A stretch of DNA of 64,000 bases from Thiohalocapsa sp963704155 (GTDB lineage Bacteria > Pseudomonadota > Gammaproteobacteria > Chromatiales > Chromatiaceae), in NCBI GenBank assembly GCA_963704155.1, contig CAVPHF010000014.1, positions 1 through 64,000 on the forward strand, in the 5' to 3' direction. The position numbers were made by a program, and so were the translations under genes. The notes below the pieces were generated by a model. It saw only the letters and a list, made by a program, of their open reading frames with translations. It was not told where the DNA came from and made no database searches. Positions 45,645 to 56,440 of the stretch are shown here, piece by piece. Within the stretch, counting starts at the first letter, position 1. Each line of letters starts with the position of its first letter.

Positions 45645-47750
45645 TCAAGCGCCGCTCTCGGGTTGCAGACAGGCGATGTCGGCCGTGGCCAGGAAGAGTT
45701 CTTCGAGCGAGCGAAGCAACGCCAGCCGATTTGCACGCAACGCCGGATCCTCGTCCATCACCATCACCTCATCGAAAAATCGATCGACCTTGCCATGCAG
45801 CCCGGCAAGGGTAGTGAGCATACCCTCGTAGTCCTGGGCCTCGAGCATTGGCGTTGTGCGCATACGCATCTGCTCGATGCCTTCGGCCAGCGCACGCTCC
45901 GCGTCCTCGACTAGTCGCTCAGGGGCGAATGCCAGTGGTGGGACGGCGCCCCCGGCCTCGGATTTCTTCAAAATATTGCGAATACGCTTGTTCGCGGCGG
46001 ATAGCGCCTCGGCGGCGTCGAGCCGCCGGAAAGCGGCAACGGCGAGAATGCGCCGGTCTGCATCACTTGGCACGCGCGGGTCGATCGACAGCACCGCCTC
46101 GACGACATCGCCGGAGATACCACGCTCGGCATAGTAGCCAGGCAGTCGCTCCAGCATGTACGCGTAGACCTGGGCGACGGCTGCATCGGCCTCGATGACT
46201 CCGCGATAACCGGCTGCCGCGCGCTCAAGCAGCGCCTTCAGGTTCAGCGCCAAGGGTGTTTCGATTAGGATGCGCAGGACCCCAATCGCAGCACGGCGCA
46301 GTCCATACGGGTCTTTGACACCGCTCGGGCGTTGGCCGATGGCGAAGATCCCGACCAAGGTATCCAGCCTGTCCGCAACCGCTAGCGCGCGTCCGCAGTC
46401 GGACGCCGGCAGCTTATCCCCGGCGTGCCTCGGCAGATACTGATCCTCCATCGCCGATACGACACAGGGGCTCTCGCCGTCATGCAGCGCATAGTACCGG
46501 CCCATGGTCCCTTGCAGGCTGGCGAACTCCCCGACCATCAGGGTGACCAGGTCGCACTTACCGATCCGAGCAGAGCGTTCGGCCGCGTCGGCGTCGTAAC
46601 CGAGCAGCTCCGCAACATGGCGTGCCAGGGCGGCGACTCGCAACGACTTGTCGCGCACACTGCCGAGCTGATGCTGGAAGACGACCGAGGACAAGGTCTC
46701 CTGTCGCTGGGCAAGCGGCGTCTTGCGGTCCTGCTCCCAAAAGAACTTGGCGTCCGAAAACCGCGGTCGAATGACGCGCTCGTTTCCTGCCCGAACGACA
46801 TCGGGCTCGAGGCTCTCGATGTTCGAGACCGTGATGAAGAAGGGCATCAACACATCGGTCTTGTCGAACACCGGGAAGTACTTCTGATTCTTCTGCATCG
46901 TCTCGATCAATACCTCGGGCGGTACGTCGAGAAAAGCGGAATCGAATCGGCCGAGCAGCGCTGTCGGCCACTCGCAGAGTGCGGCGACCTCATCGAGAAG
47001 TGCATCGGGGATGTCGGCAACGCCGTCGACCGACTCGGCGAGCCGCTCTACCTGGTCGCGAATTAATTGGCGCCGCGCCGCGAAGCTCGGCTCCACGCGT
47101 GCTGCTCGGAGCGCATTCACGTAGTCTTCCGGGCATTCGATTGGGACCGGTGCTGGATGATGGAACCGATGTCCACGGGAGTCGGTGCCGATGTCGATCC
47201 CCAACACCCGTCCGTTGATCGACTCGCTACCGAAGCGCACGCAGACCCAGTGAACCGGCCGCACGAATTCCTCGCTGCCCGCGCCCCAACGCATCCGCTT
47301 CGGAATCGGCAGGCGTGCCAGTGCGTCGTCGAGCAGACCGGGCAACAATTGGGCGGCCGTTTTTCCCGAACTGTGCTGGCGAAAGACAAGCCAAGCGCCC
47401 TTGTCGGTTTCCTCGCGCTCGAGTTCGGCGACCATGACGCCGCAGGAGCGCGCAAAACCGAGCGCGGCCTTTGTCGGCTCTCCGTTCGCGTCGAAGGCCG
47501 CTGCAACGGCGGGCCCGCGTCGAACGGACTGTTGATCCGGCTGCTGGACACTGAGATCAGCGATCATCAAGGCAAGGCGGCGCGGTGTCGCGTACCGCGT
47601 GATCTCGCCATGTGCCAACCGATGCTCGGCGAGCTGCCGCGCGCACTGCTCGGCGAATGCCTCCGACAGCCGCTCGAGCGCCGTCGGAGGTAATTCCTCG
47701 GTACCGATCTCAACGAGCAAGGTTTCCTGTGTGGATTGCTGTTGATTCAC
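45645..47750 (-). CDS. glyS: glycyl-tRNA synthetase beta subunit
   Basis: 701 residues from GTG 47750 (VNQQQSTQETLLVEIGTEEL). The GTG overlaps the glyQ stop (GTGA), so the subunits are coupled. A longer frame upstream overlaps glyQ and is spurious. LLVEIGTEELPPTALERLSE at the N-terminus and the C-terminal anticodon-binding helical region (MVMDEDPALRANRLALLRSL) are diagnostic. It completes the alpha2beta2 bacterial GlyRS. Confidence 0.97.
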   Translation of the reverse strand: MNQQQSTQETLLVEIGTEELPPTALERLSEAFAEQCARQLAEHRLAHGEITRYATPRRLALMIADLSVQQPDQQSVRRGPAVAAAFDANGEPTKAALGFARSCGVMVAELEREETDKGAWLVFRQHSSGKTAAQLLPGLLDDALARLPIPKRMRWGAGSEEFVRPVHWVCVRFGSESINGRVLGIDIGTDSRGHRFHHPAPVPIECPEDYVNALRAARVEPSFAARRQLIRDQVERLAESVDGVADIPDALLDEVAALCEWPTALLGRFDSAFLDVPPEVLIETMQKNQKYFPVFDKTDVLMPFFITVSNIESLEPDVVRAGNERVIRPRFSDAKFFWEQDRKTPLAQRQETLSSVVFQHQLGSVRDKSLRVAALARHVAELLGYDADAAERSARIGKCDLVTLMVGEFASLQGTMGRYYALHDGESPCVVSAMEDQYLPRHAGDKLPASDCGRALAVADRLDTLVGIFAIGQRPSGVKDPYGLRRAAIGVLRILIETPLALNLKALLERAAAGYRGVIEADAAVAQVYAYMLERLPGYYAERGISGDVVEAVLSIDPRVPSDADRRILAVAAFRRLDAAEALSAANKRIRNILKKSEAGGAVPPLAFAPERLVEDAERALAEGIEQMRMRTTPMLEAQDYEGMLTTLAGLHGKVDRFFDEVMVMDEDPALRANRLALLRSLEELFLATADIACLQPESGA

Positions 47751-48676
47751 GACGACGACCCCGCCTGCTGCGCCAAGGGAAAATCGAGCTGTTCGCGGCT
47801 CGCGTAATAGGCCTCGGCTACCGCCCGCGCCAAGGTCCGCACGCGCAGGATGAAACGTTGCCGCTCGGTCACCGAGATGGCCCCGCGCGCGTCGAGTAGG
47901 TTGAACAGATGCGACGCCTTTAAGACCTGCTCGTAACCCGGCAGCGGCAGCCCCTGTTCGACCAAGGTCTTGCTCTGGCGCTCGCAAAGGTCGAACTGCG
48001 CGAACAGGGCCTCTACATCCGCAAGCTCGAAGTTGTAGGCCGACTGCTCCCGCTCGTTCTGCAAAAAGACATCACCGTAGGTGACGACGCCAGCAGGCGT
48101 GCTGGTCCAGATGAGGTCGAACACGCTCTCGACGCCCTGGAGATACATGCCGATGCGCTCGAGCCCGTAGGTGATCTCGCCCGTCACGGGCCTGCACTCG
48201 AGACCGCCGACCTGTTGAAAGTAGGTGAACTGGGTTACCTCCATGCCGTTCAGCCAAACCTCCCATCCAAGGCCCCAGGCGCCCAAGGTCGGCGATTCCC
48301 AGTTGTCCTCGACGAAGCGGATATCGTGAATCAGCGGATCGATCCCCAGCATTCGCAAGGAGTCGAGATAGAGTTCTTGAATTTCGAGCGGAGATGGTTT
48401 CAGGACCACCTGATACTGATAATAGTGTTGCAACCGATTCGGATTTTCGCCATAGCGGCCGTCGGTTGGGCGCCGGGACGGCTGTACGTAAGCACAGTTC
48501 CAAGGTTCCGGACCAATCGAACGTAGGAAGGTCGCCGGATGAAAGGTGCCGGCACCCACTTCCATGTCATACGGCTGCATGACGACACAGCCACGCTCGG
48601 CCCAGAATTGTTGCAATCGAAAAATCAGATCCTGAAAGCTCAGAACGTCTGTCGGGCGTGTGGCCAAGGCATACAC
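47747..48676 (-). CDS. glyQ: glycyl-tRNA synthetase alpha subunit
   Basis: 309 residues from GTG 48676. No ATG lies close to the conserved start FQDLIFRLQQFWAERGCVVM. Signature stretches are QPYDMEVGAGTFHPATFLRS, QPSRRPTDGRYGENPNRLQH and VWLNGMEVTQFTYFQQVGG. It is the class II catalytic subunit that activates glycine. Frame continues far upstream without similarity, so the GTG is preferred. Confidence 0.96.
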   Translation of the reverse strand: MYALATRPTDVLSFQDLIFRLQQFWAERGCVVMQPYDMEVGAGTFHPATFLRSIGPEPWNCAYVQPSRRPTDGRYGENPNRLQHYYQYQVVLKPSPLEIQELYLDSLRMLGIDPLIHDIRFVEDNWESPTLGAWGLGWEVWLNGMEVTQFTYFQQVGGLECRPVTGEITYGLERIGMYLQGVESVFDLIWTSTPAGVVTYGDVFLQNEREQSAYNFELADVEALFAQFDLCERQSKTLVEQGLPLPGYEQVLKASHLFNLLDARGAISVTERQRFILRVRTLARAVAEAYYASREQLDFPLAQQAGSSS

Positions 48677-48857
48677 CAAGCGGGCAATCAAAACCCGGTA
48701 TTGTAGCGAGATCGGGGAAGCACGAGCCAGCGGAAACGCGCCAGCGATGACCTGGGCTCTGGAGCATGGCCTATACCGGCTTGGATGCGGACCGAGCCGC
48801 GGCGGTGCAGCACACCATTCACGATGTCGCTGGCGTGCGTGGCTGTTTCGGCTAGAA

Positions 48858-48874
48858 TGCACCAAGATGGTGCT
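48858..48874 (+). promoter_or_regulatory. NtrC-binding site upstream of glnA
   Basis: TGCACCAAGATGGTGCT matches the NtrC consensus TGCACCA-N3-TGGTGCA at 16 of 17 relevant positions. A second half site TGGTGCA is at 48899-48905. They lie 190-250 nt upstream of the predicted sigma-54 promoter, suitable for enhancer-type activation. Confidence 0.75.
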
Positions 48875-49090
48875 ATCTTGGGTCACGCCGCTTAGCAGTG
48901 GTGCAATCGCTCTCGAGGGCCTTGGTCACGCCCTTTGCGGCGGACGCGGGCGTCTGCCTTGCGCGGCCCTGTCCCCTTTCAATGCGATGCCCCTAACACG
49001 GGAAACCCTCAGGGCATATGACTCAGAAAGGCCCGACGGCTAAGGGCGAACGCACGCGTTTACGGCGACGCTGGTGGTTGTAAATGCGAT

Positions 49091-49106
49091 TGGTACGATA
49101 GCTGCA
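49091..49106 (+). promoter_or_regulatory. sigma-54 promoter of glnA
   Basis: TGGTACGATAGCTGCA fits TGGCACG-N4-TTGCA, with GG and GC exactly 10 bp apart. Initiation near 49117 gives a leader of about 150 nt. The rest of the gap 48677-49270 shows no gene. Confidence 0.7.
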
Positions 49107-49270
49107 TAATTGCCACGAGCTTCGCTTGAGCAGCCGAGGCATCGGACAAGGCAGCATCTGCGTGTCTCTGCCGCCGCTCGTGAACGCGAAAGCCGGACGC
49201 CGATCGTCTGGCTGCCGGCACTCGATCTAACGTTCGAAAACCGACCGAACACTACTTGGAGATTTTGTCT

Positions 49271-50677
49271 ATGTCCGCTAACGTCATGAAGATGATCAAA
49301 GACGAGGAAGTCAAGTTCGTCGACCTTCGCTTTACCGATACCCGCGGGAAGGAACAACATGTCTCGATGCCGGCCGCGGTACTCAATGAGGATCTGTTCC
49401 AGGACGGCAAGATGTTCGACGGTTCGTCCATTGCTGGTTGGAAGGGCATCCAGGAATCGGACATGGTGCTGATGCCGGAGGCCGATACCGCGGTCATGGA
49501 CCCGTTTTCGGATGAGAATACCCTGATCATCCGCTGCGATATCCTGGAGCCCTCGACCATGCAAGGCTACGAGCGCGATCCCCGCTCTGTGGCGAAGCGC
49601 GCCGAGGCCTACCTCAAGTCCACCGGCATCGCCGACACGGCCTTCTTTGGTCCCGAGCCCGAGTTCTTCGTCTTCGATGACGTGCGTTGGGGATCCAGCA
49701 TGGGTGGTTCCTTCTATAAGGTCGACTCCGATGAGGCCCAGTGGAACTCCGAGCGGGTGTTCGAGGACGGCAACATGGGCCATCGGCCCAGCGTCAAGGG
49801 CGGCTACTTCCCGGTCCCTCCGGTCGACTCGCTGAATGATCTCCGCGCGGCCATGTGCCTGGCGTTGGAGGAAATGGGCGTCGAGGTCGAGGTCCACCAC
49901 CACGAGGTCGCGACCGCCGGTCAGTGTGAGATCGGGACGCGGTTTGGGCCCTTGGTGCGCCGCGCGGACATGAACCAGATCACCAAATACGTGATTCAGA
50001 ACGTCGCCCATGCCTACGGCAAGACTGCCACCTTCATGCCCAAGCCGCTGGTCGGTGACAACGGCACCGGCATGCATGTGCACCAGTCGCTGGCGAAAGA
50101 TGGTAACAATATCTTCTCGGGCGACAAGTATGCCGGCCTGTCCGACAACGCCCTGTACTACATCGGCGGCATCATTAAGCACGCGCGTGCGCTGAACGCA
50201 CTGACCAACGCCTCAACCAACTCATACAAGCGACTGGTCCCGGGCTTCGAAGCGCCGGTCATGCTGGCCTACTCCTCGAAGAACCGGTCGGCCTCGATCC
50301 GCATCCCGCACGATTCCAATCCAAAAGGTCGTCGCATCGAGGTCCGTTTCCCTGACTCGACCGGCAACCCCTATCTGTCCTTTGCGGCGATGATGATGGC
50401 CGGCCTGGACGGCATCCAGAACAAGATTCACCCTGGCGATCCGATGGACAAGGACCTCTATGACTTGCCCCCGGAAGAAGAGAAGTCGATCCCGCAGGTC
50501 TGCTATGCACTGGATCAGGCGCTGGATGCGTTGGATAAGGACCGCGAGTTCCTGACCGCCGGCGGCGTCTTCACCGACGACGTGATCGACGGCTACATCG
50601 ACCTGAAGATGGCCGACGTCACCCGCATCCGCATGACCACGCACCCGGTCGAATTCGATATGTACTACAGCCTCTGA
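49271..50677 (+). CDS. glnA: glutamine synthetase type I
   Basis: 468 residues from ATG 49271 (MSANVMKMIKDEEVKFVDLR), normal for GSI-beta. Metal and substrate motifs include FDGSSIAGWKGIQESDMVLM, GPEPEFFVFDDVRW and NRSASIRIP. The adenylylation Tyr lies in KDLYDLPPEEEKSIPQVCYA. It makes glutamine from glutamate, ammonia and ATP. The sigma-54 promoter and NtrC boxes upstream show nitrogen control, closed by a strong terminator downstream. Confidence 0.99.
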   Translation: MSANVMKMIKDEEVKFVDLRFTDTRGKEQHVSMPAAVLNEDLFQDGKMFDGSSIAGWKGIQESDMVLMPEADTAVMDPFSDENTLIIRCDILEPSTMQGYERDPRSVAKRAEAYLKSTGIADTAFFGPEPEFFVFDDVRWGSSMGGSFYKVDSDEAQWNSERVFEDGNMGHRPSVKGGYFPVPPVDSLNDLRAAMCLALEEMGVEVEVHHHEVATAGQCEIGTRFGPLVRRADMNQITKYVIQNVAHAYGKTATFMPKPLVGDNGTGMHVHQSLAKDGNNIFSGDKYAGLSDNALYYIGGIIKHARALNALTNASTNSYKRLVPGFEAPVMLAYSSKNRSASIRIPHDSNPKGRRIEVRFPDSTGNPYLSFAAMMMAGLDGIQNKIHPGDPMDKDLYDLPPEEEKSIPQVCYALDQALDALDKDREFLTAGGVFTDDVIDGYIDLKMADVTRIRMTTHPVEFDMYYSL

Positions 50678-50705
50678 TCGATCAGAGCGAGCGTTGACCT
50701 TGCAG

Positions 50706-50735
50706 GACGCCCCGCGCTGGGGCGTCTTGCGTTTT
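50706..50735 (+). terminator. Rho-independent terminator of glnA
   Basis: GACGCCCCGCGCTGGGGCGTC forms a perfect 8-bp GC stem at 50706-50726, followed by TTGCGTTTT, 28 nt after the glnA stop. Confidence 0.88.
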
Positions 50736-50925
50736 CTGCCCCTGTTCCGTCAATCGATCTCCCGCCCTCGATCGTTCCCCGGTTCCGTTTATGGGGACAG
50801 TCTGGCATACAGCCAATTCCGCCTACCAACCTTCCCCGCGGCCCGCTCCAGTGAGTCTAGGATCCCAAACGCCCGCCTGGCGTGCACCGGCCGTCCCGAC
50901 GCGAATTCCTTATCTGGCGCACTAA

Positions 50926-50942
50926 TGCACTGATATAGTGCA
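50926..50942 (+). promoter_or_regulatory. NtrC-type palindrome upstream of ntrB
   Basis: TGCACTGATATAGTGCA has perfect 6-bp arms and the 17-bp length of NtrC sites. It lies about 145 nt upstream of the sigma-54 promoter at 51083. The flanking sequence from 50738 to 50925 shows no gene. Confidence 0.65.
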
Positions 50943-51082
50943 ATGCCTTGGGTCAACCAGGGCGGCAACCAGGATAGCAACTCGTTCCACCGTCAGCCCG
51001 GCCGTGGCGTCATCAGCGATGAGCTATGCGGTAGAGCAGAACCCGACAACCATGCAGATGCTGGCGCGAGTCATGCTCAGCC

Positions 51083-51098
51083 TGGCGCAAGTTTTGCA
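51083..51098 (+). promoter_or_regulatory. sigma-54 promoter of ntrB-ntrC
   Basis: TGGCGCAAGTTTTGCA matches TGGCACG-N4-TTGCA, with GG and GC 10 bp apart and the full TTTGCA downstream element. Initiation near 51109 leaves about 95 nt before ntrB. Confidence 0.8.
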
Positions 51099-51203
51099 TT
51101 AAATTGCTAGCGGTTGCGACGGCACGCCGCTCTTGATCACGGCGCCCGCCGAGCGGCCGGTCCACCCTGTCGCCGATTGGGCACCCATCGCCAGATCCAG
51201 TCC

Positions 51204-52275
51204 ATGAAACAGAATCGTAAACAGAACAATTCACTGGAAGCTTCGATTCTGAGCAACCTGAACACGGCCGTGCTGCTGTTCAACGACGATCTGCGGCTGG
51301 TCTTCATCAACGCGGCTGGTGAACTCTTGCTCGCCGTCAGTGCGAACGCGGTCCTAGGGAGACCGGCCGGTGAGCTGGCCCCCTGTCCTGACAAGCCGGT
51401 CCAGGAGCGACTACAGGGCGCCCTGCAGACTCGCCAACCCTTCACCGAGCGTGAGGTCGAGATGCTCCGCCCGGACGGTCAGGCCATTCGCGTGAACTGC
51501 ACGGTGCTGCCCGTGCACCAAACCGAGGCATCCTGCGAGCTGTTGATGGAACTCCACCAGGTGGACCGACAGATCCGGATCACACGTGAAGAGCATTTGC
51601 TGTCGCAACACCAGGCGACGCAGGCGCTGTTGCGCGGTCTCGCGCATGAGATCAAGAACCCCCTCGGTGGACTTCGGGGGGCAGCACAGCTGCTCGAGCG
51701 CGAACTGCCGAACCGGGGGCTTCGGGAATACACCCGAATCATCATCGACGAGGCCGATCGGTTGCAGGTGCTGCTGAACCGCATGCTCGGACCGAACCAG
51801 CTGCCTCAATTGAGCAACGTCAACATCCATCATGTCCTCGAGCATGTACGAGGGTTGTTGCGGGCCGAGTTCCCAATGGGTCCGACCATCAACCGCGATT
51901 ACGATCCGAGCATTCCGCGCTTCAATGCCGACTCGGATCGGCTGATCCAGGCCTTGCTCAACATCGCCCGCAACGGTGCCCACGCCGCGGGTGACCGCGG
52001 TGAGCTGTTCTTGCGCACGCGCGTGCTGCGGCAGTTCACTATCGGCAGCACTAGATACCGGCTGGTGTTGCGGGTGGAGATCGAAGACACCGGCCCCGGA
52101 ATCCCAGACGCCCTCTTGGACCGCGTCTTCTTTCCGATGGTCTCCGGCCGGGCCGGCGGGACCGGGCTGGGGTTGCCAATCGCTCAGGAATTGATCAATC
52201 AGCACGGCGGCCTCATCGAGTGCGAGAGCCGTCCAGGAAAGACGCAGTTCTTCGTCTATCTGCCTTTGGAGCCGC

Positions 52276-52286
<11 letters not shown>
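51204..52286 (+). CDS. ntrB: nitrogen regulation sensor kinase NtrB (GlnL)
   Basis: 360 residues from ATG 51204 (MKQNRKQNNSLEASILSNLN). A frame extension to 51114 overlaps the promoter region. A PAS domain (TAVLLFNDDLRLVFINAAGE) is followed by the H box LLRGLAHEIKNPLGGLRGAA and ATPase boxes DTGPGIPDALLDRVFFPMV and GTGLGLPIAQELINQHGG. It is cytoplasmic, controlled by PII, and phosphorylates NtrC. Its end overlaps ntrC by 11 nt. Confidence 0.97.
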
Positions 52287-53715
<1,429 letters not shown>

Positions 53716-53998
53716 GCTGCCCCGCTGGCTGGGCGACCTCGGTGAAGTGGACGACGGTTCTGCTCTTGTGCAACATCCGCTCTTGCTGGAGCCTGCCGTG
53801 CTCGACGGCGGGCAGGCGGGCACGACCGCAATCTGGCCTGAGGCCGCCGGCGATGAAATCCTATGCGGCTGCCCTCACCTTCGCCGCAGAAAAGAAGCTC
53901 GGCGACTGAAGCGCGGTCGGCGTAGGCTTGCGGCGACTTCGATTCCTGATGCGCGTTCAACCGGCCTGTCGGCACAACCCACACACGAGAGCAGCCAC

Positions 53999-54394
53999 GT
54001 GGACAGCAGCAGTATTCAGCTACCGGGCTCGGACATCGCCGATGTGAGTCTTGACGGCGACAGCCTCCGCATTCGTTTCTCCCGTGCCTATATCGTCAAG
54101 ACCATGACCGGGTCCGCCGACAAGACGCTGTGGTGGCAGTCCGGGGATCTGGTCATCGATGCGGCCGAGCCCGAGCTTCCGCTGCCGCAGGGGCAGCTGA
54201 TCTGCGACGGCGGCGACATCGATGAAAACGTCTACACCTATCGTGACATGATCCCGATTCCGTTGAATAGTCGCGGCCGTATCCGTTGTGACCTGCGCGT
54301 GCGCGACAGTGATCAACGAATCAGGGTCAGCGGCGAGACGGTGCGCCTGGAGATGCGCGATACGCCGAAGTACATCCGGCATATCCGCGATTGA
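53999..54394 (+). CDS. conserved hypothetical protein, unknown
   Basis: 131 residues from GTG 53999 (VDSSSIQLPGSDIADVSLDG). An open frame upstream to 53690 overlaps ntrC and looks like noise. The product is soluble and beta-rich, without signal peptide or membrane helix: LRIRFSRAYIVKTMTGSADK, TLWWQSGDLVIDAAEPELPL, DGGDIDENVYTYRDMIPIPL and RGRIRCDLRVRDSDQRI. The repeated short strands suggest a small beta sandwich. I do not recognise a named family. Codon bias matches the neighbours. A hairpin terminator follows. Confidence 0.7.
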   Translation: MDSSSIQLPGSDIADVSLDGDSLRIRFSRAYIVKTMTGSADKTLWWQSGDLVIDAAEPELPLPQGQLICDGGDIDENVYTYRDMIPIPLNSRGRIRCDLRVRDSDQRIRVSGETVRLEMRDTPKYIRHIRD

Positions 54395-54396
54395 TC

Positions 54397-54433
54397 CAAA
54401 AAAACCCGCATCCTGAATGATGCGGGCCCTTTC
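54397..54433. terminator. bidirectional hairpin terminator
   Basis: CCCGCATC (54405-54412) pairs with GATGCGGG (54419-54426). On the minus strand the stem is followed by seven T, so it should end the small gene at 54478. On the plus strand only a weak CCCTTTCT follows. Confidence 0.75.
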
Positions 54434-54477
54434 TACAGCCGACGCCGAAGGCCGACAGCCGAGTGATCTGCGTGTGC

Positions 54478-54702
54478 TCAGATCCGCGACGAGCCGACGA
54501 TTTCGTGCGCGATATCAACGACGCGGTTTGCCATGTCCATATAGTCCTGCCGGTAGTTGGCCAGCAGGCCGTCTTGAGAGGCCCAGTAATCCTTTCCGGT
54601 CACGCCATGCTCATGCTCGTAGTCGATGAACTGCTTCTGCATCTCGAGCATCTTGTCGATCAGTTCCTGCTTTTCTTTCTTCAATGCGGCGATGTCACTC
54701 AT
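54478..54702 (-). CDS. small conserved coiled-coil protein, unknown
   Basis: 74 residues starting MSDIAALKKEKQELIDKMLE, then KQFIDYEHEHGVTGKDYWAS and ending VVDIAHEIVGSSRI. The product is helical, with an N-terminal heptad pattern and a central aromatic GKDYWAS stretch. It has no signal peptide. I know of no assigned function. The codon pattern and the terminator immediately downstream support a real single-gene transcript. Confidence 0.65.
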   Translation of the reverse strand: MSDIAALKKEKQELIDKMLEMQKQFIDYEHEHGVTGKDYWASQDGLLANYRQDYMDMANRVVDIAHEIVGSSRI

Positions 54703-54938
54703 CTTCGTCTCCCCCCGCAGGGTGTTCGTTGCGTTCTCTCGTGTGCAGAACCGTCTGCTTGTTCAAGTATATGGCGAATTCTTAATATACCATGCAGCGC
54801 TTCAGCGTCGTCAAGCCTCGCGTGCTTGCCGGCGCGCCCGAGACCTGATCGCGAAAGTTGCTCGGTAGGCTAACCTAGGCAGGGCGCGTCACCGGTCTCT
54901 GAGCGACCTCACCGCACAAGCTCGTGTCTCAATGCGCG

Positions 54939-55409
54939 ATGTTCCACGTCATTCTTTACCAACCCGAGATACCGCCGAATACCGGTAATGTCATACGGCT
55001 TTGCGCCAACACCGGGACACGGCTGCACCTGATCGAGCCGCTTGGCTTCGTTTTGGACGATCGCCGGCTGCGGCGCGCCGGTCTCGATTATCACGAATAT
55101 GCCAGCGTCTCGGTGCATGCCTCGCTGGATGTCTGCTTGGCGGCGATTGCCCCGCCTCGGCTGTTCCCGTTGTCTACCCGCAATTCAGTGAGCTATGCCG
55201 ACTGCCGATACGCGGTTGGAGACGCTTTCTTGTTCGGTCCGGAGACCCGGGGATTGCCGCCGTCGATTCTCCGACAAGTGCCTGTCGAGCGTCGGCTGCG
55301 CATTCCGATGCGGCCGGAGAATCGCAGCCTGAATCTCTCCAATGCCGTCGCCGTGGTCTTGTACGAGGCCTGGAGGCAGTGCGGCTTCTTGGGCGCGGGG
55401 GCGGGCTAG
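54939..55409 (+). CDS. trmL: tRNA (cytidine/uridine-34-2'-O)-methyltransferase
   Basis: 156 residues from ATG 54939 (MFHVILYQPEIPPNTGNVIR), the exact TrmL (YibK) start; a 5-codon upstream extension is unlikely. SPOUT-knot motifs are FLFGPETRGLPPSIL and RIPMRPENRSLNLSNAVAVV. It methylates the wobble base of leucine tRNAs. The neighbourhood trmL, gpsA, secB and rhodanese is usual in gammaproteobacteria. Confidence 0.96.
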   Translation: MFHVILYQPEIPPNTGNVIRLCANTGTRLHLIEPLGFVLDDRRLRRAGLDYHEYASVSVHASLDVCLAAIAPPRLFPLSTRNSVSYADCRYAVGDAFLFGPETRGLPPSILRQVPVERRLRIPMRPENRSLNLSNAVAVVLYEAWRQCGFLGAGAG

Positions 55410-55418
55410 GGGGCGGGG

Positions 55419-56432
55419 CTAGTCCAGCTCGGCCTTGCCCTCGCGCTCCAGTAGCGCCCTTGTGGCGGCGTCCGGCGTCAGTCCCTCGTAAAGCACGCCG
55501 TAGACCTGCTCGGAAATGGGCATATCGACCGCTAGACGCTCGGCGATGGCCTTGACCGCACCTGCGGTCACGACGCCCTCAACCTCTTGGCCGATGCTGG
55601 CCATCGCTTGTCCAGCGGACACCCCGCGTGCCAGCGCTAGGCCAAGACGCCGGTTGCGTGATTGATCGTCGGTACAGGTCAGCACCAGATCCCCGAGCCC
55701 GGCGAGGCCCATGAAGGTCTCGCGTCGCGCGCCAAGGGCGAGGCCCAGTCGGATGAGTTCGGCGAGTCCGCGGGTGATCAGTGCGGCGCGCGTATTCGCG
55801 CCGAAGCCGAGTCCATCGGCGAAACCGGTGGCGATGGCGAGCACATTCTTTGCCGCCCCCCCCACCTGCACGCCGATCAAGTCATCGTGCGTATAGGCAC
55901 GAAAGCGTTCACCATGAACCAGCCCGGCGAAGCGCTTCGCAAAGGCCTTTCGCGATGCCGCCACGGTGACGGCGGTCGGCAGGCCGCGGGCCACCTCGGC
56001 CGCGAAGCTGGGCCCGGACAACACACAAAGGTCTCGCTCGCCGGCAACATCCAGCACCACTTCATGCAGCAGCCGGCCGCTGCTGGGTTCGAACCCCTTG
56101 GTCGCCCAGGCAATGCCGAGACCCGGCGGAATCAACGGCGCGACCTGCCGCAAGATCGGCGCAAAGAATTGACTGGGTACGACCACCAATACCGCGGTGC
56201 TGTCAGCGAGCGCCGCGTCGAGCTGCGCGACCGGCGTCAAGGCGTCTGGCAGAGCCACCCCGGGCAGAAAGGCTCGGTTCTCCCGGTCGCCCAACAGGGC
56301 CTCTATGTGTGCTGGCTCGTGTCCCCAGAGCCTGACCTGATGACCATTGCGGCACAGCAGGATGGCGAGCGCAGTGCCCCATGAGCCGGCGCCGATGACG
56401 GCAATGCGCTCAGCTGACAGGGTGGTGTCCAT
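55419..56432 (-). CDS. gpsA: glycerol-3-phosphate dehydrogenase [NAD(P)+]
   Basis: 337 residues from ATG 56432 (MDTTLSAERIAVIGAGSWGT). The frame further upstream overlaps secB and is not coding. The Rossmann motif is IAVIGAGSWGTALAILLCRN. Catalytic and substrate motifs include WATKGFEPSSGRLLHEVVLD, AAKNVLAIATGFADGLGFG and GLGDLVLTCTDDQSRNRRLG. It makes glycerol-3-phosphate for phospholipid synthesis. It lies 8 nt after secB. Confidence 0.97.
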   Translation of the reverse strand: MDTTLSAERIAVIGAGSWGTALAILLCRNGHQVRLWGHEPAHIEALLGDRENRAFLPGVALPDALTPVAQLDAALADSTAVLVVVPSQFFAPILRQVAPLIPPGLGIAWATKGFEPSSGRLLHEVVLDVAGERDLCVLSGPSFAAEVARGLPTAVTVAASRKAFAKRFAGLVHGERFRAYTHDDLIGVQVGGAAKNVLAIATGFADGLGFGANTRAALITRGLAELIRLGLALGARRETFMGLAGLGDLVLTCTDDQSRNRRLGLALARGVSAGQAMASIGQEVEGVVTAGAVKAIAERLAVDMPISEQVYGVLYEGLTPDAATRALLEREGKAELD

Positions 56433-56440
56433 GTTCGGCC

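Noticed and set aside
47751..47987. N-terminal extension of glyS
   Set aside because: Lies inside glyQ; the GTG at 47750 gives the usual length and an overlap with the glyQ stop.
48922..48940. TTGGTCACGCCCTTTGCGG as the glnA sigma-54 promoter
   Set aside because: GG and GC are 11 bp apart, one too many; 49091 has correct spacing and lies nearer to glnA.
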